In this document: piece after piece, positions 1-10,180 of the stretch
How positions within the stretch are numbered: position 1 is the first letter of the stretch
Layout of the letters: the number at the start of each line of letters is the position of its first letter
Source of the DNA: Anastrepha obliqua
Lineage: Eukaryota; Arthropoda; Insecta; Diptera; Tephritidae
Direction: 5' to 3'
Assembly: GCF_027943255.1 (NCBI RefSeq)
Contig: NC_072896.1
Coordinates: 49,626,501-49,690,500, forward strand
DNA length: 64,000 bases
Made by a program: the position numbers and the translations under genes
The notes under the pieces: generated by a model
Told to the model about the DNA's origin: nothing
What the model saw: only the letters and a program-made list of their open reading frames with translations
Database searches by the model: none

Positions 1-579
1 ATTATAATTAAAGGCGTAGCATCGACCTCTCGGAGCCTCCTACAAAAAAGTGATTAGCCGCAAATTCACATCACCAGATAGGTTCTATTGATTGAGATTG
101 ATTGTTAGGTAGGATGCATGGCTGCTGAGCCCAAGCTCCTTGAAGGCCTAGCCGTTCAATTTCAGCACACAAACGGACAGTAAGCATTGCTCTGCAGCTC
201 ACTCGAAGTGGTGATTCTTGTAAAAAATGATCCAAAACTGTCACTACTCCAAAGTCCATACAAAACTGTTACCGCATTGACGAGACTTATTTCATTTCGG
301 TGTGGTATGCATTATCTCCAGTGGATAAGGATGTCAGTGCCACAATAACGTAGGCTTCCAACAAAAAGCTTATATTTGGTCTTCCATGTTTTAAGTTTTT
401 ACTTCCCGCTTTCCATTAAACGTACCCGAATTCTTCAGGCTTAAAATTCTAGCTTTTGGGATCCCTTCAAAATTAACTACAAGTATACATAAAGTGAGCG
501 TGAGAAAAAATTTAGTAGTTTCGAGCATATACAAAAAAAAAAACATACTACAAAGGACACTTTGTCATTCAAAGCTAAG
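1..579. other. Left edge, no recognised gene
   Basis: I see no coding exon, transposase or reverse-transcriptase motif here. On the minus strand it lies directly downstream of the stop codon at 580-582, so part of it may be the 3' untranslated region of the SOGA-like gene. I see no clear AATAAA on that strand. The short open frames have no family signature. Confidence 0.4.
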
Positions 580-1146
580 CTAAGTGCATTGTGGAGCGTT
601 TGTGAAAATACCTGCACCAGCGCTCGCCATGAGCGCATGCGACATTGCAGACGGGAAAAGTAGTGCAGGAGTTGCTCTTGGTGCAACAGCCGCAAACACC
701 GTAGCAAATGGTGAACATTCACGATCACAGAAAGACTTTAAGTTCTGTACAGCAATTTGAGTATCGACAGAAGTTTCTCCGCTCTCAGTCGCGGTGGTGG
801 CGTCAATTAGCTCTAGACGCTCGGTTTCAGTTGAAGCATCACACACAACATGGTCAGTCATCTCGGTGCCAACATCTCTGCTTTCACGAATTTGCGTTTC
901 ATTATTTTCTGTTCCTGTGGCAACTTCGATGGTTTCAGTTTCATCAGTGTTAGTGGAATTTTCGCAGGTAGCCACTACCACATTTGTGCTCGTACCACCA
1001 ATAAGTACTGGTTCCGTTTCGACTGCGACATCTGCACATAACAGGCGCTTCGTTTGTGTCGCACGCGGAAAGCATAGGACTTCAGAGAGTTCCATCGTTT
1101 GTGTACCAATATTTGTGCCCATTTTAGCACGCAATTGCATAGTAAA
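580..1146 (-). CDS. SOGA/MTCL-like protein, exon 7 (probable terminal exon with TQT-like motifs)
   Basis: An open frame of 188 codons plus stop follows exon 6 in phase 0 across a 77-bp intron, a normal size for flies. The acceptor chosen is the AG at 1148-1147. It has a poor pyrimidine tract, so the junction is the least certain in the gene. The segment (about residues 632-819) is not coiled coil. It is rich in Thr, Glu and Ala and repeats a short motif: GTQT (645-648), ATQT (660-663), then STNT, GTEN, GTEM, STET and DTQI further on. TQT is the core of peptides bound by the dynein light chain LC8; binding here is inference. SOGA/MTCL relatives normally continue as coiled coil after exon 6, so this may be an alternative last exon, with other exons beyond the left edge. 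Confidence 0.55.
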   Translation of the reverse strand, partial: FTMQLRAKMGTNIGTQTMELSEVLCFPRATQTKRLLCADVAVETEPVLIGGTSTNVVVATCENSTNTDETETIEVATGTENNETQIRESRDVGTEMTDHVVCDASTETERLELIDATTATESGETSVDTQIAVQNLKSFCDRECSPFATVFAAVAPRATPALLFPSAMSHALMASAGAGIFTNAPQCT

Positions 1147-1223
1147 CTTTTGTTTCATAATAGTATTTACTTTTTAATAAGACCTGAGGCACTATGTGGA
1201 ATACTTTAATAAAATATGCTTAC

Positions 1224-1403
1224 CTCTTCTTCTGCAAATTTCAGCTGATCCTTCAAGTCAGACTCGCGCTCCACAGAGTCTTGCAAGTCCCGCAGCAATT
1301 GTAGTGGTGGCTGTGGGCTGGCATCCGCCGATGTAGACTTGCCGATAATACCCAACATGGGTGTTTTCTTTTTGCCGGGATTACGCAACTCCTCAGCTTC
1401 AGC
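1224..1403 (-). CDS. SOGA/MTCL-like protein, exon 6
   Basis: Sixty codons in phase 0 on both sides. The acceptor is AG at 1405-1404 and the donor GTAAGC starts at 1223. It encodes AEAEELRNPGKKKTP, then a short low-complexity stretch, and ends in LRDLQDSVERESDLKDQLKF followed by acidic residues, a heptad-rich segment like the one that follows the conserved core in SOGA/MTCL proteins. It corresponds to about residues 572-631. The clean phase agreement with exon 5 makes this exon secure. What it joins downstream is less sure (see exon 7). Confidence 0.82.
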
Positions 1404-1466
1404 CTATTAAGAATTAATATTTCGGTTATATGGCCACAGAAATGTGCGGCAGAAACTGTAACTTAC

Positions 1467-2550
1467 TTGCAATTTACGTGTTAACTCGTTTGAGAAACGC
1501 AGCTCTTCTTCAAGTTTGTTGACCTTCGCCAGTAAATCTGAATTGTAGCCATTCTGTTTTTCCTGTTCCATTATCTCCACCTTGCGTTCGTATTTCTTTA
1601 ACTTGAAATTGAGTATGCGACAGTTCTTCGTCATCTTTTCTAGGTCCTTTTGAAGGTTTGTTTTCGCCTTCACTTCATCATCGCGGTATGTATCTTGCAG
1701 TTCATCCATTTCGGCTTGCAAATTAAGAATTTCCTTTTTCGCTTCCTGGTTATCCTCCATCAATTCCTCACACAACTGCTCAGCCGCATGCAGTTTACGT
1801 TTTAACTCATACTCGTTGCTTTTTGGATTATTTTCAATATCTTTCATGCGTATATTCAGTCTACGCTTCTCTTCATTTACTTTTTCCAATTGCTCTTTCA
1901 TTTCATTGACTTTTTGCTGCAGTGCCAGAGCCTCTGAGGCTGCGGTCCGATTCGAGGCGGTGTCCATAGAAGCTAGCCGACGCAACAAAATGTCACTTTT
2001 CTCGCGTTCGGCACGCTCAGCACGCGTTTTCATCGCTTCGTAGTCGGCGCGCAACCGCTTCAGCTCGTCCTGCAGCTCTCGATCGTTCGGACCGACCAAA
2101 GTGGTTTCAGTCGTTTCCGTCGTAAGGGAACTTGTGTCGTGTGTTTGTCTTTTTTGTGCAAACTTGCTATCCTTGATTTTTAGCATAAATTCCACATCTT
2201 CGGCAGATTTCAAACGCCGCGCTTCCTCCTTCTGTTGCTTCAAGGCTGCCGTCGTTGTCGAAGTACTTGAGGACGATTTGTTTGTTGACGAGGATGTATT
2301 CGTTGTTTTTGGACCATTTGTTACTGCAGCTGGTACACTCACTGATTTTGTTGCGCCACTAGCAGTTGCTGTGGAAGTACTTGTGGAAGTGGAATTTGTT
2401 GTGGATGCAGTACTCGACGTTGGTATCTTCTTTGGTGGCAGGGAATTGCGTTTGGCAATAGCTTCTGTGACTGAGGTGGTGGATTTGCTACGTTCTGGTC
2501 GATCAGGTGGCGCTTTGCTCTCAGTATCGCTGGATGAATTGTTATCACTA
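1467..2550 (-). CDS. SOGA/MTCL-like protein, exon 5 (main coiled coil)
   Basis: The largest exon. The acceptor AG lies at 2552-2551 and the donor GTAAGT starts at 1466; its first base completes an Asp codon begun in exon 4. The first 130 or so residues (about 210-340) are Ser/Thr-rich and probably disordered. A long coiled coil follows from about 365 to 571. The block CEELMEDNQEAKKEI, then DELQDTYRDDEVKAK, and the signature KNCRILNFKLKK (about 518-529) match the conserved core of the SOGA/MTCL family. In mammals these are microtubule- and polarity-associated proteins; a cytoskeletal role here is inferred from family only. No frameshift or stop interrupts the exon, and neighbouring exons agree in phase. 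I cannot name the Drosophila gene with confidence. Confidence 0.88.
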
Positions 2551-2677
2551 CTTTAGTAACGGACGGAATATTTGGGGGAACAAACAAAAAGCGAGGACAA
2601 AACCAAACATGAAGCACTAGCACATTCAATATCTACACAGCGGCGAGAAATGCACACATTGATTATTTTTAACTTAC

Positions 2678-2874
2678 TCATCGCTCTTCTTGGAAACTGA
2701 ACGCTCACGACTGGATTCTCGGGAGTTTTGACGCTGTTTCTTCAGCAAATTCATTTTACGTACCCGCTCGGCGAGGCTGTCTGTGGAGAGGATAATTAGC
2801 TCCTCTGGAATAGTAGAACGCGAGGGTGATGATTTGGATGACGACGAGGCTGACTTCGAAATGGAATCTTCACC
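2678..2874 (-). CDS. SOGA/MTCL-like protein, exon 4
   Basis: This exon is 197 bp, entered in phase 0 after the AG at 2876-2875 and left in phase 2 at the donor GTAAGTT starting at 2677. It encodes a Ser-rich stretch, then EELIILSTDSLAERVRKMNL and a basic Arg/Ser/Lys-rich end (about residues 145-209). The SLAERVRKMNLLKKQR helix is amphipathic, and the flanks look disordered. The frame is open only in the phase required by exons 3 and 5, which is the main support for the splice sites. It was recognised by splice signals and frame continuity. Confidence 0.8.
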
Positions 2875-3079
2875 CTACGTGCATATTCATTATTATTATT
2901 GAAAATAAATACAATGGAAAAAGCTTAATTACTTGAAAAAAGAAATGATTTGTAAAAATATTTTCCGAAAATGTGGAAATTTATAATTTTAGAATCCAGT
3001 AACGATGATCTAAAGAATATTATGATTTTGTAATTTTATTTCCTTTTTCCGAAAATCCACCTTTAATATTATATAGGTA

Positions 3080-3255
3080 CAGTGGAACCTCTCCTAATGG
3101 AGACCTTTGTTAGACTCGCACTTACTTCGGATAGAAATTTTCTCCAATAACAAGCCTTGGGTAACGGAACAAATTACCCTCTCTTGAGCGGACACATCTC
3201 TTTCGGGAAGAAAGATCAATTTACGATGAGTGGCCGCGCAAGGGAGGTTTCATTG
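3080..3255. mobile_element. Possible pogo/Tigger-like MITE
   Basis: The segment opens with CAGTGGAACCTC, a typical pogo/Tigger terminus, preceded by TA. It closes with a degenerate inverse, GAGGTTTCATTG. It is non-coding and about 176 bp. The 3' flank is not TA, so the right boundary and the classification are tentative. Confidence 0.4.
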
Positions 3256-4435
3256 CATATTTATATAACAAACAAAACGTCGCGCCCAAATCTAGTGAAA
3301 ATTTAAAGTGAATAAGAAGCTCATTCTGATCATCGAGGTTGAAATTCCTTCATTTTCTACCTCCACTCTCACTCCTAACACCTTTATTTTTAATATATAT
3401 CAAAATATAAAATTTAGACGATGAGCAGATTTTTTCCTCCACAACCTACGATCCAAAATTTAAATAAGTAGAGACAGAGGCTAGTTTAACTTCATTTACA
3501 ATAAAAGGATTTTAAGGTTTAAGATTTCATGGAAGGCGGCACAATAGCAAAATGGATCAAAGCAGGAATATGAAAAGAGCACTGCTAATGTATTTGGGTC
3601 GAGCTTCTGAAAATCGATACCTTTAAAAAGTTATCCATCATTTTACATTCGCCGATGCTTATCTATATTATGTTGGAAGGTGAGGACTTACAGTCCCACT
3701 AATTCAAAACTGGCTAGAGTTCTAAACGCCCTGAATAAGGACAACAACGACCAGACGAACCTCATGAGGAAAAGCAGTGTTATTGCAGCATTCATAAGGG
3801 ATGCCATGAGCTACTGGGAACCATAAAATACCTATACAATATAAAATAAGTCAAAAGGCACATCAAACAGATTCCTTAATTTGCGGAGTCAGGTATATGA
3901 GTTACATCTTTTACGCTACTGTCTCCGTTTTACTCTAAAAAATGTATGTATCTTTTAGTTTTTAAGAATTTTCTTTCACTGTATCGCTCTCCGTAGACAA
4001 GTTTCGCTTCCTAGAATTTATAGGGCCTCGACAAGACTTGTCTTGCGTTTGTTTCGTTAATCTATTTGATTTCTGACAGAGGAGGTGATAAGCTGGCCGC
4101 TATCAGTCCTAAGTAGTGGGAATGCCCACCTGTCGTTGCTTAGGAACAACGCAGTCTGACTGCTTGGAGCACCATCTGTGTTTCACATTTTTCTAGCAGA
4201 AGGATCACGCAGATGGTTGAAGGCTTCACTAAATTTGGTGTGTCTGCGCGAATACCGCTGTCGCCCGCTTCCTCATGCTGGCGCCACTGATGCAATGTGT
4301 TCTTCTTTGTTTTAGTAGCCACAATGGAAATAATGCGCTGACTATTGGGCGGGAGTAAGGATGGAAAGGGTTTAAGAAATGAGTTTTTTTTTTAGAAACA
4401 GGGAAAGTAGGTAAATTTGGAATAGCACGGTCCTC
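3256..4435. other. Intronic stretch, nothing recognised
   Basis: Part of intron 3 of the SOGA-like gene. I see no open frame with a family signature and no clear terminal repeats. The moderately GC-rich piece at about 3.5-3.85 kb and the one at 4.08-4.33 kb look like old mobile-element remnants, but I cannot assign them. Confidence 0.4.
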
Positions 4436-4511
4436 GTGCTTTACGGGGGATTAGAACCACAACCTCTGGAATGACAGGCTAATTCACTTACGCTAGACTA
4501 CCGAGGCGGTC
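4436..4511 (-). repeat. tRNA-like SINE head (fragment)
   Basis: Read on the minus strand it begins CCTCGGTAGTCTAGCGTAAG, like a tRNA 5' half with an A box, and about 30 bases later has GGTTCTAATCC, close to the B-box consensus GGTTCRANNCC. It does not look like a functional tRNA gene because no acceptor stem pairs around it. A tRNA-derived SINE fragment in the intron is the simplest reading. Confidence 0.5.
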
Positions 4512-4817
4512 AGTATAAATTACCGTCTTTGGTTTAACGGCAGAACAAATTGTTTGGGAAGAATATTAAAATCTCATCTAGCCACACCTGTCTCCATATT
4601 AACCGAAAAAAAACCTCAGAGCATCAATCCAGGGGCTGTAGGGATTTACAGATTTAAATCTTACTAAATAGATGCATTCAAAATCTTGAAATTTTAAAAA
4701 TCTACAATACTTCTATAATTCTGAAAACAGTGGTGTATTAGTCCCAATGGAATTAGGAACTGCTCCACAGGAAAGCAAGACATATACATAAAGTTCTAAG
4801 GTTACACAAATATTGAA

Positions 4818-5340
4818 ATGGGATTGTGGATAAGCGGAAATTTTCGAAACACTCATGCCTTATTGCCCATTGCACATAAAGACCAACGAGATAATTTAAA
4901 CAATACTCTATCTTCCCTCTCTAAACTTCCTAAATTTTTCTTAAGCAGGATCCATTCTCGGTACATTCGACCCAAAAGTATAGCATCTATATTTAGCGAA
5001 AGCCAGAAAGTGACAGAGAAAATTCTCGTACTATCATCATCCAAGATGCCTTCCAAACAAGATGCTCCTAATGGATCGTCGATTATAGCTATGGTCATAT
5101 GTAGTCGCCGGGAATTGTGCCCGAAATTAGCTCTATAAAGGCTCGTAGTTTACTCCTCCTCTACTTGAGAAGGAATTTTGCTGCCACCCTGTCAGGCCTT
5201 TTCAGGAAGAACTTGGTTGTTTTGCAGGTGTCCGTAATACACCAACACTTTTTATGGACTTTTTCAATGAAACTCTTGACTAACCCAACTATCTCTGCCA
5301 TGTTGGCCGAGAATTTGGCTCCAATTGGACGCTCTTAAAA
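4818..5340 (-). mobile_element. LINE C-terminal fragment (RNase H-type LINE)
   Basis: The stretch around 5030-5130 aligns by eye with the minus-strand LINE remnant at 19298-19745: both carry GGTCATATGTAG followed by a diverged CC..GGAATTGTG / CCATGGATTGTG block and the same upstream order. In the better copy that region encodes HMTTFEIIEDP before a Cys/His knuckle. This copy has many stops and frameshifts and is a decayed 3' piece only. Confidence 0.5.
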
Positions 5341-5480
5341 CCGGGGTTCGCTAATCTACCAATTCGTTACCGCAGTATAACGGCACTCACATGAGTTCAT
5401 GCCCACCTTGCAACGGAGTTTTGTCTCAATTTATAATACGAATACATTCTTACAAAATTTTTTATAGTGATTTCAAAGAC

Positions 5481-6222
5481 CTTTAAGGGGGGGGTAGGGT
5501 CACAAAATCGAAATTTTTTTTCTTCACTCATCTTATAGTAAATCATTTCAAGAATGTTGTGTCAAAATTTTAAGTGGATCGGAGCAGAACTCTCAAAGTT
5601 ATAGCCTTTGTAGGCACTCTACCTCGAATGCGAAGCATCGATAATTTCTCAGAGTCATGTTTTCAAACGCGTTTTACTCGAAACGACTTCTTAAAAGTCG
5701 GTGCCAATCACAACTCCGAAACTATTCAACCGATTCTTTTCAAATTTGGCACACGTTTTCTAAATCAAAAATACCTCCCCCCTACACTGTTTTTTTTTTA
5801 TTTTTTGTTTTTTAAGGTTGTTTTTCACTTACAAATATGGCGAAATTTTTCGCCAAAAATGCTCGTTTTACGTTTTTTTGCCACCAAAACTACAAAAATG
5901 AAAAAAAAAAAAATTTATTAATGTAGGGGGGAGCATTACGTCATACTTTAACTGAAAAATTCGACTTTTTTAGTTTCAGATGATTCTACGACGAATGCCG
6001 ATTGGCACCGCAGAGCACCTCTCGAAAAACATATCTCCAAAAAAACTCTGTCATGGGCTTATTTGTCAATATTTTATTATTAATTTTTTTTTTAAAACTT
6101 ATTGAAAAGATGTACAATAACATGTAACTGATTTTATTAAAGTATCTTAAGCCATATTTCTGTAAAAAATTCACAAAAAAAGTGTTTTTTTTTTAGCGCT
6201 AAACCCTACCTCCCCCTTAAAG
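5481..6222. mobile_element. Non-autonomous element with inverted ends (about 740 bp)
   Basis: The left end CTTTAAGGGGGGGGTAGGG and the right end CCCTACCTCCCCCTTAAAG are inverted copies with one mismatch. The interior is AT-rich, non-coding and full of homopolymers, with another GGGGGGAGCATTACG block near 5926. TTAA occurs at each end, but the inner bases are G, unlike the CCC start of piggyBac, so I leave the superfamily open. It lies inside intron 3 of the SOGA-like gene. Confidence 0.6.
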
Positions 6223-6974
6223 CAACTTGGCATTCCCCAATTTTATGTCTTCGCCACCTTTCGCTATATATCCACTCACCTACTTTAAGCATTGCAAAGA
6301 CTTTCGATTAAAAGACCGTTGTCGTCATACCTATGGCAGTAAAGCATCTGAGGTTGCTGTCTAAATGTCATGTAAGTCCATTTTCCGCCTTGCAATCATC
6401 GATGTAGAATTTAGAATGGATACTAGGAGAAGCCTTAACCAGTCTGTGTTCGATATGAATGTAATTGCCATAAATAAGATCTTCCTTTGTCCGCCTATTT
6501 TAATGATATTTTATTTCAACCGTAATATTTCTTTTGTAACATCTATGCTCCCTTCCGGCGACGGAGTTGACGGAACATATCGGATAAGATACAATTCCGA
6601 GCTCGACAAACTGATACATAGTGGAAACGCAAAACGCTTTATAAATAGTCAACGAATCGGGTATCTGGGGCGCATGTACAGAATGGGTGATGGAATGATG
6701 ACGATGACGATGCATCACAAAACTTCTTAAGAACCCAGTTCATTCAGTAAACCTAGTATGTGCCCTTCTTCTTACCCTAAGATTGAGAATATGAGATTTG
6801 GAGAAGTTTTTTTAAAATATGAACATTTTAACTACGCTCATAAGAGCCGCCAATCCACCTCATACATTCATTGCACTCTTCCTCGTGGCTGGCTGACCTC
6901 CAGATTAAATGTTGAGCTAAGCTACGTATTATAATTTATATACTATTTGGAAATTCTTTCCACCACTCTTTTAC
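6223..6974. other. Intronic stretch, nothing recognised
   Basis: Lies between the inverted-repeat element and exon 3 of the SOGA-like gene. Short open frames on both strands show no family motif, and I see no terminal repeats. Confidence 0.4.
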
Positions 6975-7150
6975 CTCATTTAGATCCAGCGCCGTCGTAT
7001 GCCGTCGTGTCGGCACTGGGATTTTTACCGTCACATCCACATCATTCTCCTGCGTACGTCCACTGGAACGTGTGTTGTCCTTGTTCGACTGATTGACCGC
7101 CTCGTCGATGTCCGGAGTGGAAGTCCATGACTGTGGACGCCGCTTTAGTT
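6975..7150 (-). CDS. SOGA/MTCL-like protein, exon 3
   Basis: A 176-bp exon, entered in phase 1 after the AG at 7152-7151 and left in phase 0 at the donor GTAAAA starting at 6974. It encodes LKRRPQSWTSTPDIDEAV, a polar stretch, then VTVKIPVPTRRHTTALDLNE (about residues 86-144). The RRPQSWTST motif echoes RPSSRTWTST in exon 2, which supports both belonging to one protein and suggests a repeated basic-Trp-Ser-Thr peptide. Phase agreement with exons 2 and 4 is exact. No enzymatic domain is seen; it is probably disordered linker. Confidence 0.78.
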
Positions 7151-8639
7151 CTACATTGAAGTGGACAACTATTAGATGTGAATTGACCAACAGTGTGGTT
7201 GTATGCATTGGCGTTACGGTGTTACGTTTTTTTGTCAAATTTAGTCAAAGTACAGATATTGCAATGCAAATTGGCGATACGATGCGGTGCAGTGCGATGC
7301 CGTGCGGTGAGCCCGAATTAACGAGACGATTACACGATTACGTACGTTTGGAGTTACGGTGTTTTAGTTGATGTGATTTTGTTATTTATTAATTAGCCAG
7401 AGACATAACGTTTACGATAACGATTACGTTAAGATGTTATTGAGATTATGTTCGTACAAAAGTTGTTGTTGGTATCCACAAAATTACAAACCATTTATGC
7501 ACACGTATTGGTATCCGCAATCAGCAGCGACGGCAGTGTTTTACAGTGTGTCAAATTGCCAACATACAAAAATATTTATGTGAAATATTCAAGAAATGCA
7601 ATTTAATGAAAAAGTACGAATACTCAAACAAATTTTAATGATACTCGTATAACCAATGCAGAGGTATAATGATTTTTGCAGGGATGTTGTTACATTTCAC
7701 AATCAAAAAATCAAGTGCATTTAAATGAGAAGCTTAAAGGATGGCACAAGTACAGGTTTTTTAAAATCAAATATGTACAAAATTAATTTTTTCCTGATGA
7801 AGCTGACAAGGGCAGCCTTTCAGAACAATTTCGAAGTATTGTGGGCAAAGGCGAGGGGCAAATGATAATAAGTTAATAAAGGTAGGTGAACAACTCCCCA
7901 AGTAGCACTAAAGCGCGGTTTTGATACCATTATGAGACGTCCAAAAGGCAGATATCTACAGTCAGCCAGAGTTGTTGATATTATGGGGAAGACTGATGGG
8001 ATTTAGGTTGGTGCACTGTGCCAGGCTGTCGAAGGAGCGTCCAGTGACCCTAATTGTCTTGCTGTCGAACGAGGGAATTTACAGAGAAAGTACTCAACAG
8101 TCTTCTCTGAAATGTTCCCACCGGTCCAATGACTGATAAACACAGCTGCGAGTTTGAAAATTGAGTCCCCAGAACCTTCTGAGTTCTCTGTCTACTGACT
8201 CAGAAAGTCCTAGGAGCTCAATTGTTTCTAAAGGATTTTCGAAATAGCACCTTTTCCGCCCTTCCCTGAGAAGTAAGTTATGCAATTCCCCTGTAGCAAC
8301 AGTCAGGAGGATGACGATGACTACCCAGGAGGTCTTGAGACCAATTCAGTTGACCCCTTCCTGACAAGCTCATTTCCCTCTTTTTACCCGTACGCCCAAG
8401 AGATTTTATCTACTCATTCTAGGAGTTGACTAGTTTTTATCTACTATGACCCACGCTAAGTTAATATATTTCACATGAAATCAAAATAAAATGTCTACTA
8501 AGGCTTTATTAGGAAGAGTAGGCAATGCCTTCAGTTGACATAATTATTAACCCAATTTACCAAGACCTTCGCCTTAAGGCGTTTTGTCATAGTAGGTATA
8601 GAATAGAAGGAAAGGAGGTTTGTACTTCGACTTGAAAGC
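7151..8639. other. Intronic stretch, no clear feature
   Basis: Left part of intron 2 of the SOGA-like gene. The 7.9-8.35 kb part is less AT-rich than its surroundings and may be an old LINE fragment, but I could not match it to a conserved motif. Confidence 0.35.
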
Positions 8640-8885
8640 CTTTTGTACCCTCAACACAATACCTATCACAATACTTCGTCCAAACCAAGTTCCCTTAATA
8701 AACCTAGGATGGAGCTGGCTGCATCAAGTCGAAATTCTTACCCCTTATTCTCAATATGGCATCACCGAGCAGATGTAGTTTGTAGTGCTTCCGGAGATAG
8801 GTCGCAAACACGACAGAAGTCATTGAACCATATCCCGAACCTGCGATTATGCAATCTGCAGTGACCGGTGAGAATACCGAATATA
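8640..8885 (-). mobile_element. LINE C-terminal knuckle fragment
   Basis: On the minus strand, from about 8880 downward, the reading is GILTGHCRLHNRRFGIWFND followed by FCRVCD. That is the TGHC...C..C segment found after the RNase H domain of I/LOA/R1-like LINEs. Only this 3' part is present and it soon runs into stops. Confidence 0.6.
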
Positions 8886-9449
8886 ATTGCACGCTGCTAA
8901 TATATTTGTTATCTCTATGAGCTCAAAGACTTAATAATAGTAACAATAATTCTATATCTGTAGAGTGCCCAAAGGCTGACACTTAGGCCTAAAAGATATT
9001 TTACCTCCTACTACATGTTTTAAAAGTAGTTAATACTAGTCCTACTGACTTACATCAGGATCTATTTAGCCTGGTTGTTCCCTACCTTAGACTGGAAATT
9101 AGTTGAAAGCCAAAGTCTCTCAGTATATTTTTCACCTTGTGGACAACAAGGAGCATTCTTCATTTCATTGGTTCTATTTGATCTCGATTAAAGATGTGCA
9201 GTATTGTCTTTGCCAAAGCAACACAGTTGCATTATATATGATCTTTGGTTTCACCATCTTCCAGAGAGTCTACATTCTGTCTCATTCCCAATGTGAATTT
9301 TTGAGAAATGTTAATTTAAGTAATAGTGGCCAGTCAGAAAACCTGCTATTTTACTGATGTCCACTTTCCGCATCTCTGAAATGTCCACAATCGATCAGAT
9401 ATTCAAAATACGCCAAATCCATGAAAGGATAATCGACACACACTTGTGG

Positions 9450-9545
9450 TGTCCAACTGGCGCCGGTTAGCACGAAAAAGAAACGACTGGCGCGCTTTGT
9501 TAAACTCGGCCAAAATCGCGTAAGCGGTTATCGCGCCAATTAAAA
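9450..9545 (+). mobile_element. 3' end of YGAEAW-family LINE
   Basis: It contains GGTTAGCACGAAAAAGAAACG and ends GCGGTTATCGCGCCAATTAA, the same 3' end seen in inverted orientation at 15490 and 53433. Only the last hundred bases of the element remain. Confidence 0.65.
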
Positions 9546-9559
9546 AGATGAAGAGACTT

Positions 9560-10180
9560 TACGCATCTTATGCAGTTGCCTATGGTAAGTAAAAAGTCTT
9601 ATAAACCCTTTGACTTGACGGAGTTCTTGTGTGACTTCCCAATGGACGATTCTTAAATTATTTTCCCAACTATTTACCCTGCATTTAGTTTCTGCCCAGT
9701 TGATGCCGCAGTATGGTTCTCTGCCGTGAAAATCTGCTACCGATGCCGCTACCGAGTTCATTAGCAATTTCATTGCCTTTTATTCCACAGTGACCCTGAA
9801 CCCAACAAAGTACAATTTTATTTGTTGCACCAAATTGATTTATATAGTTATGGCATTCGTGCACTAGTTTCGATTCCACAGAATATGAAGCTAGTGTTTT
9901 TATTCAAAAAATGACCTCAAAGGAAAACAAATCTTTGAGTGCCTCCTGACTAACTCTTAGAATGGCAATCTACTCATTTCGGAGGTTTCTTTCTGAATTG
10001 CTCACTGCACATACTTCTGCTTGCTAGTTTCCAAGAAAACTACCCATCGGTTCAGTCAGCTTTGTTTTAGGTGCATATGCGTATATCTCAGCGCCCATGC
10101 CGTCGGGTGTTTTCGTGCCATCTGGACACCATTTACTTCCTGAAAACTGTCTCCTTTCTGTCTCCTTTCAACAACAGAGA
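9560..10180 (-). mobile_element. LINE RNase H remnant
   Basis: Minus-strand frames in order from the right give a Thr-Asp-Gly-like start near 10.1 kb, then APKTKLTEPMGSFL, and WVQGHCGIKGNEIANELGSG at about 9745-9815. The last matches the WVPGHxGIxGNExADELA motif of the RNase H domain in LINEs. Stops and frameshifts separate the pieces. A short 3' end of a different, plus-strand LINE (9450-9545) abuts it. Confidence 0.7.

Noticed and set aside
794..1177. Plus-strand open frame of 127 codons (Ser/Val-rich)
   Set aside because: It is the antisense shadow of exon 7 of the minus-strand gene, whose frame is supported by exon phase and motif repetition.
2101..2556. Plus-strand open frame of 151 codons (Val/Phe/Leu-rich)
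   Set aside because: Antisense of the Ser/Thr-rich part of exon 5; splice signals and coiled-coil coding lie on the minus strand.
4436..4511. Possible tRNA gene on the minus strand
   Set aside because: A and B boxes are approximate and no cloverleaf or acceptor stem can be drawn. A SINE fragment is more likely.
5574..5921. 115-codon open frame
   Set aside because: Lies inside a non-coding inverted-repeat element and has homopolymer-derived Phe and Lys runs. No homology motif.
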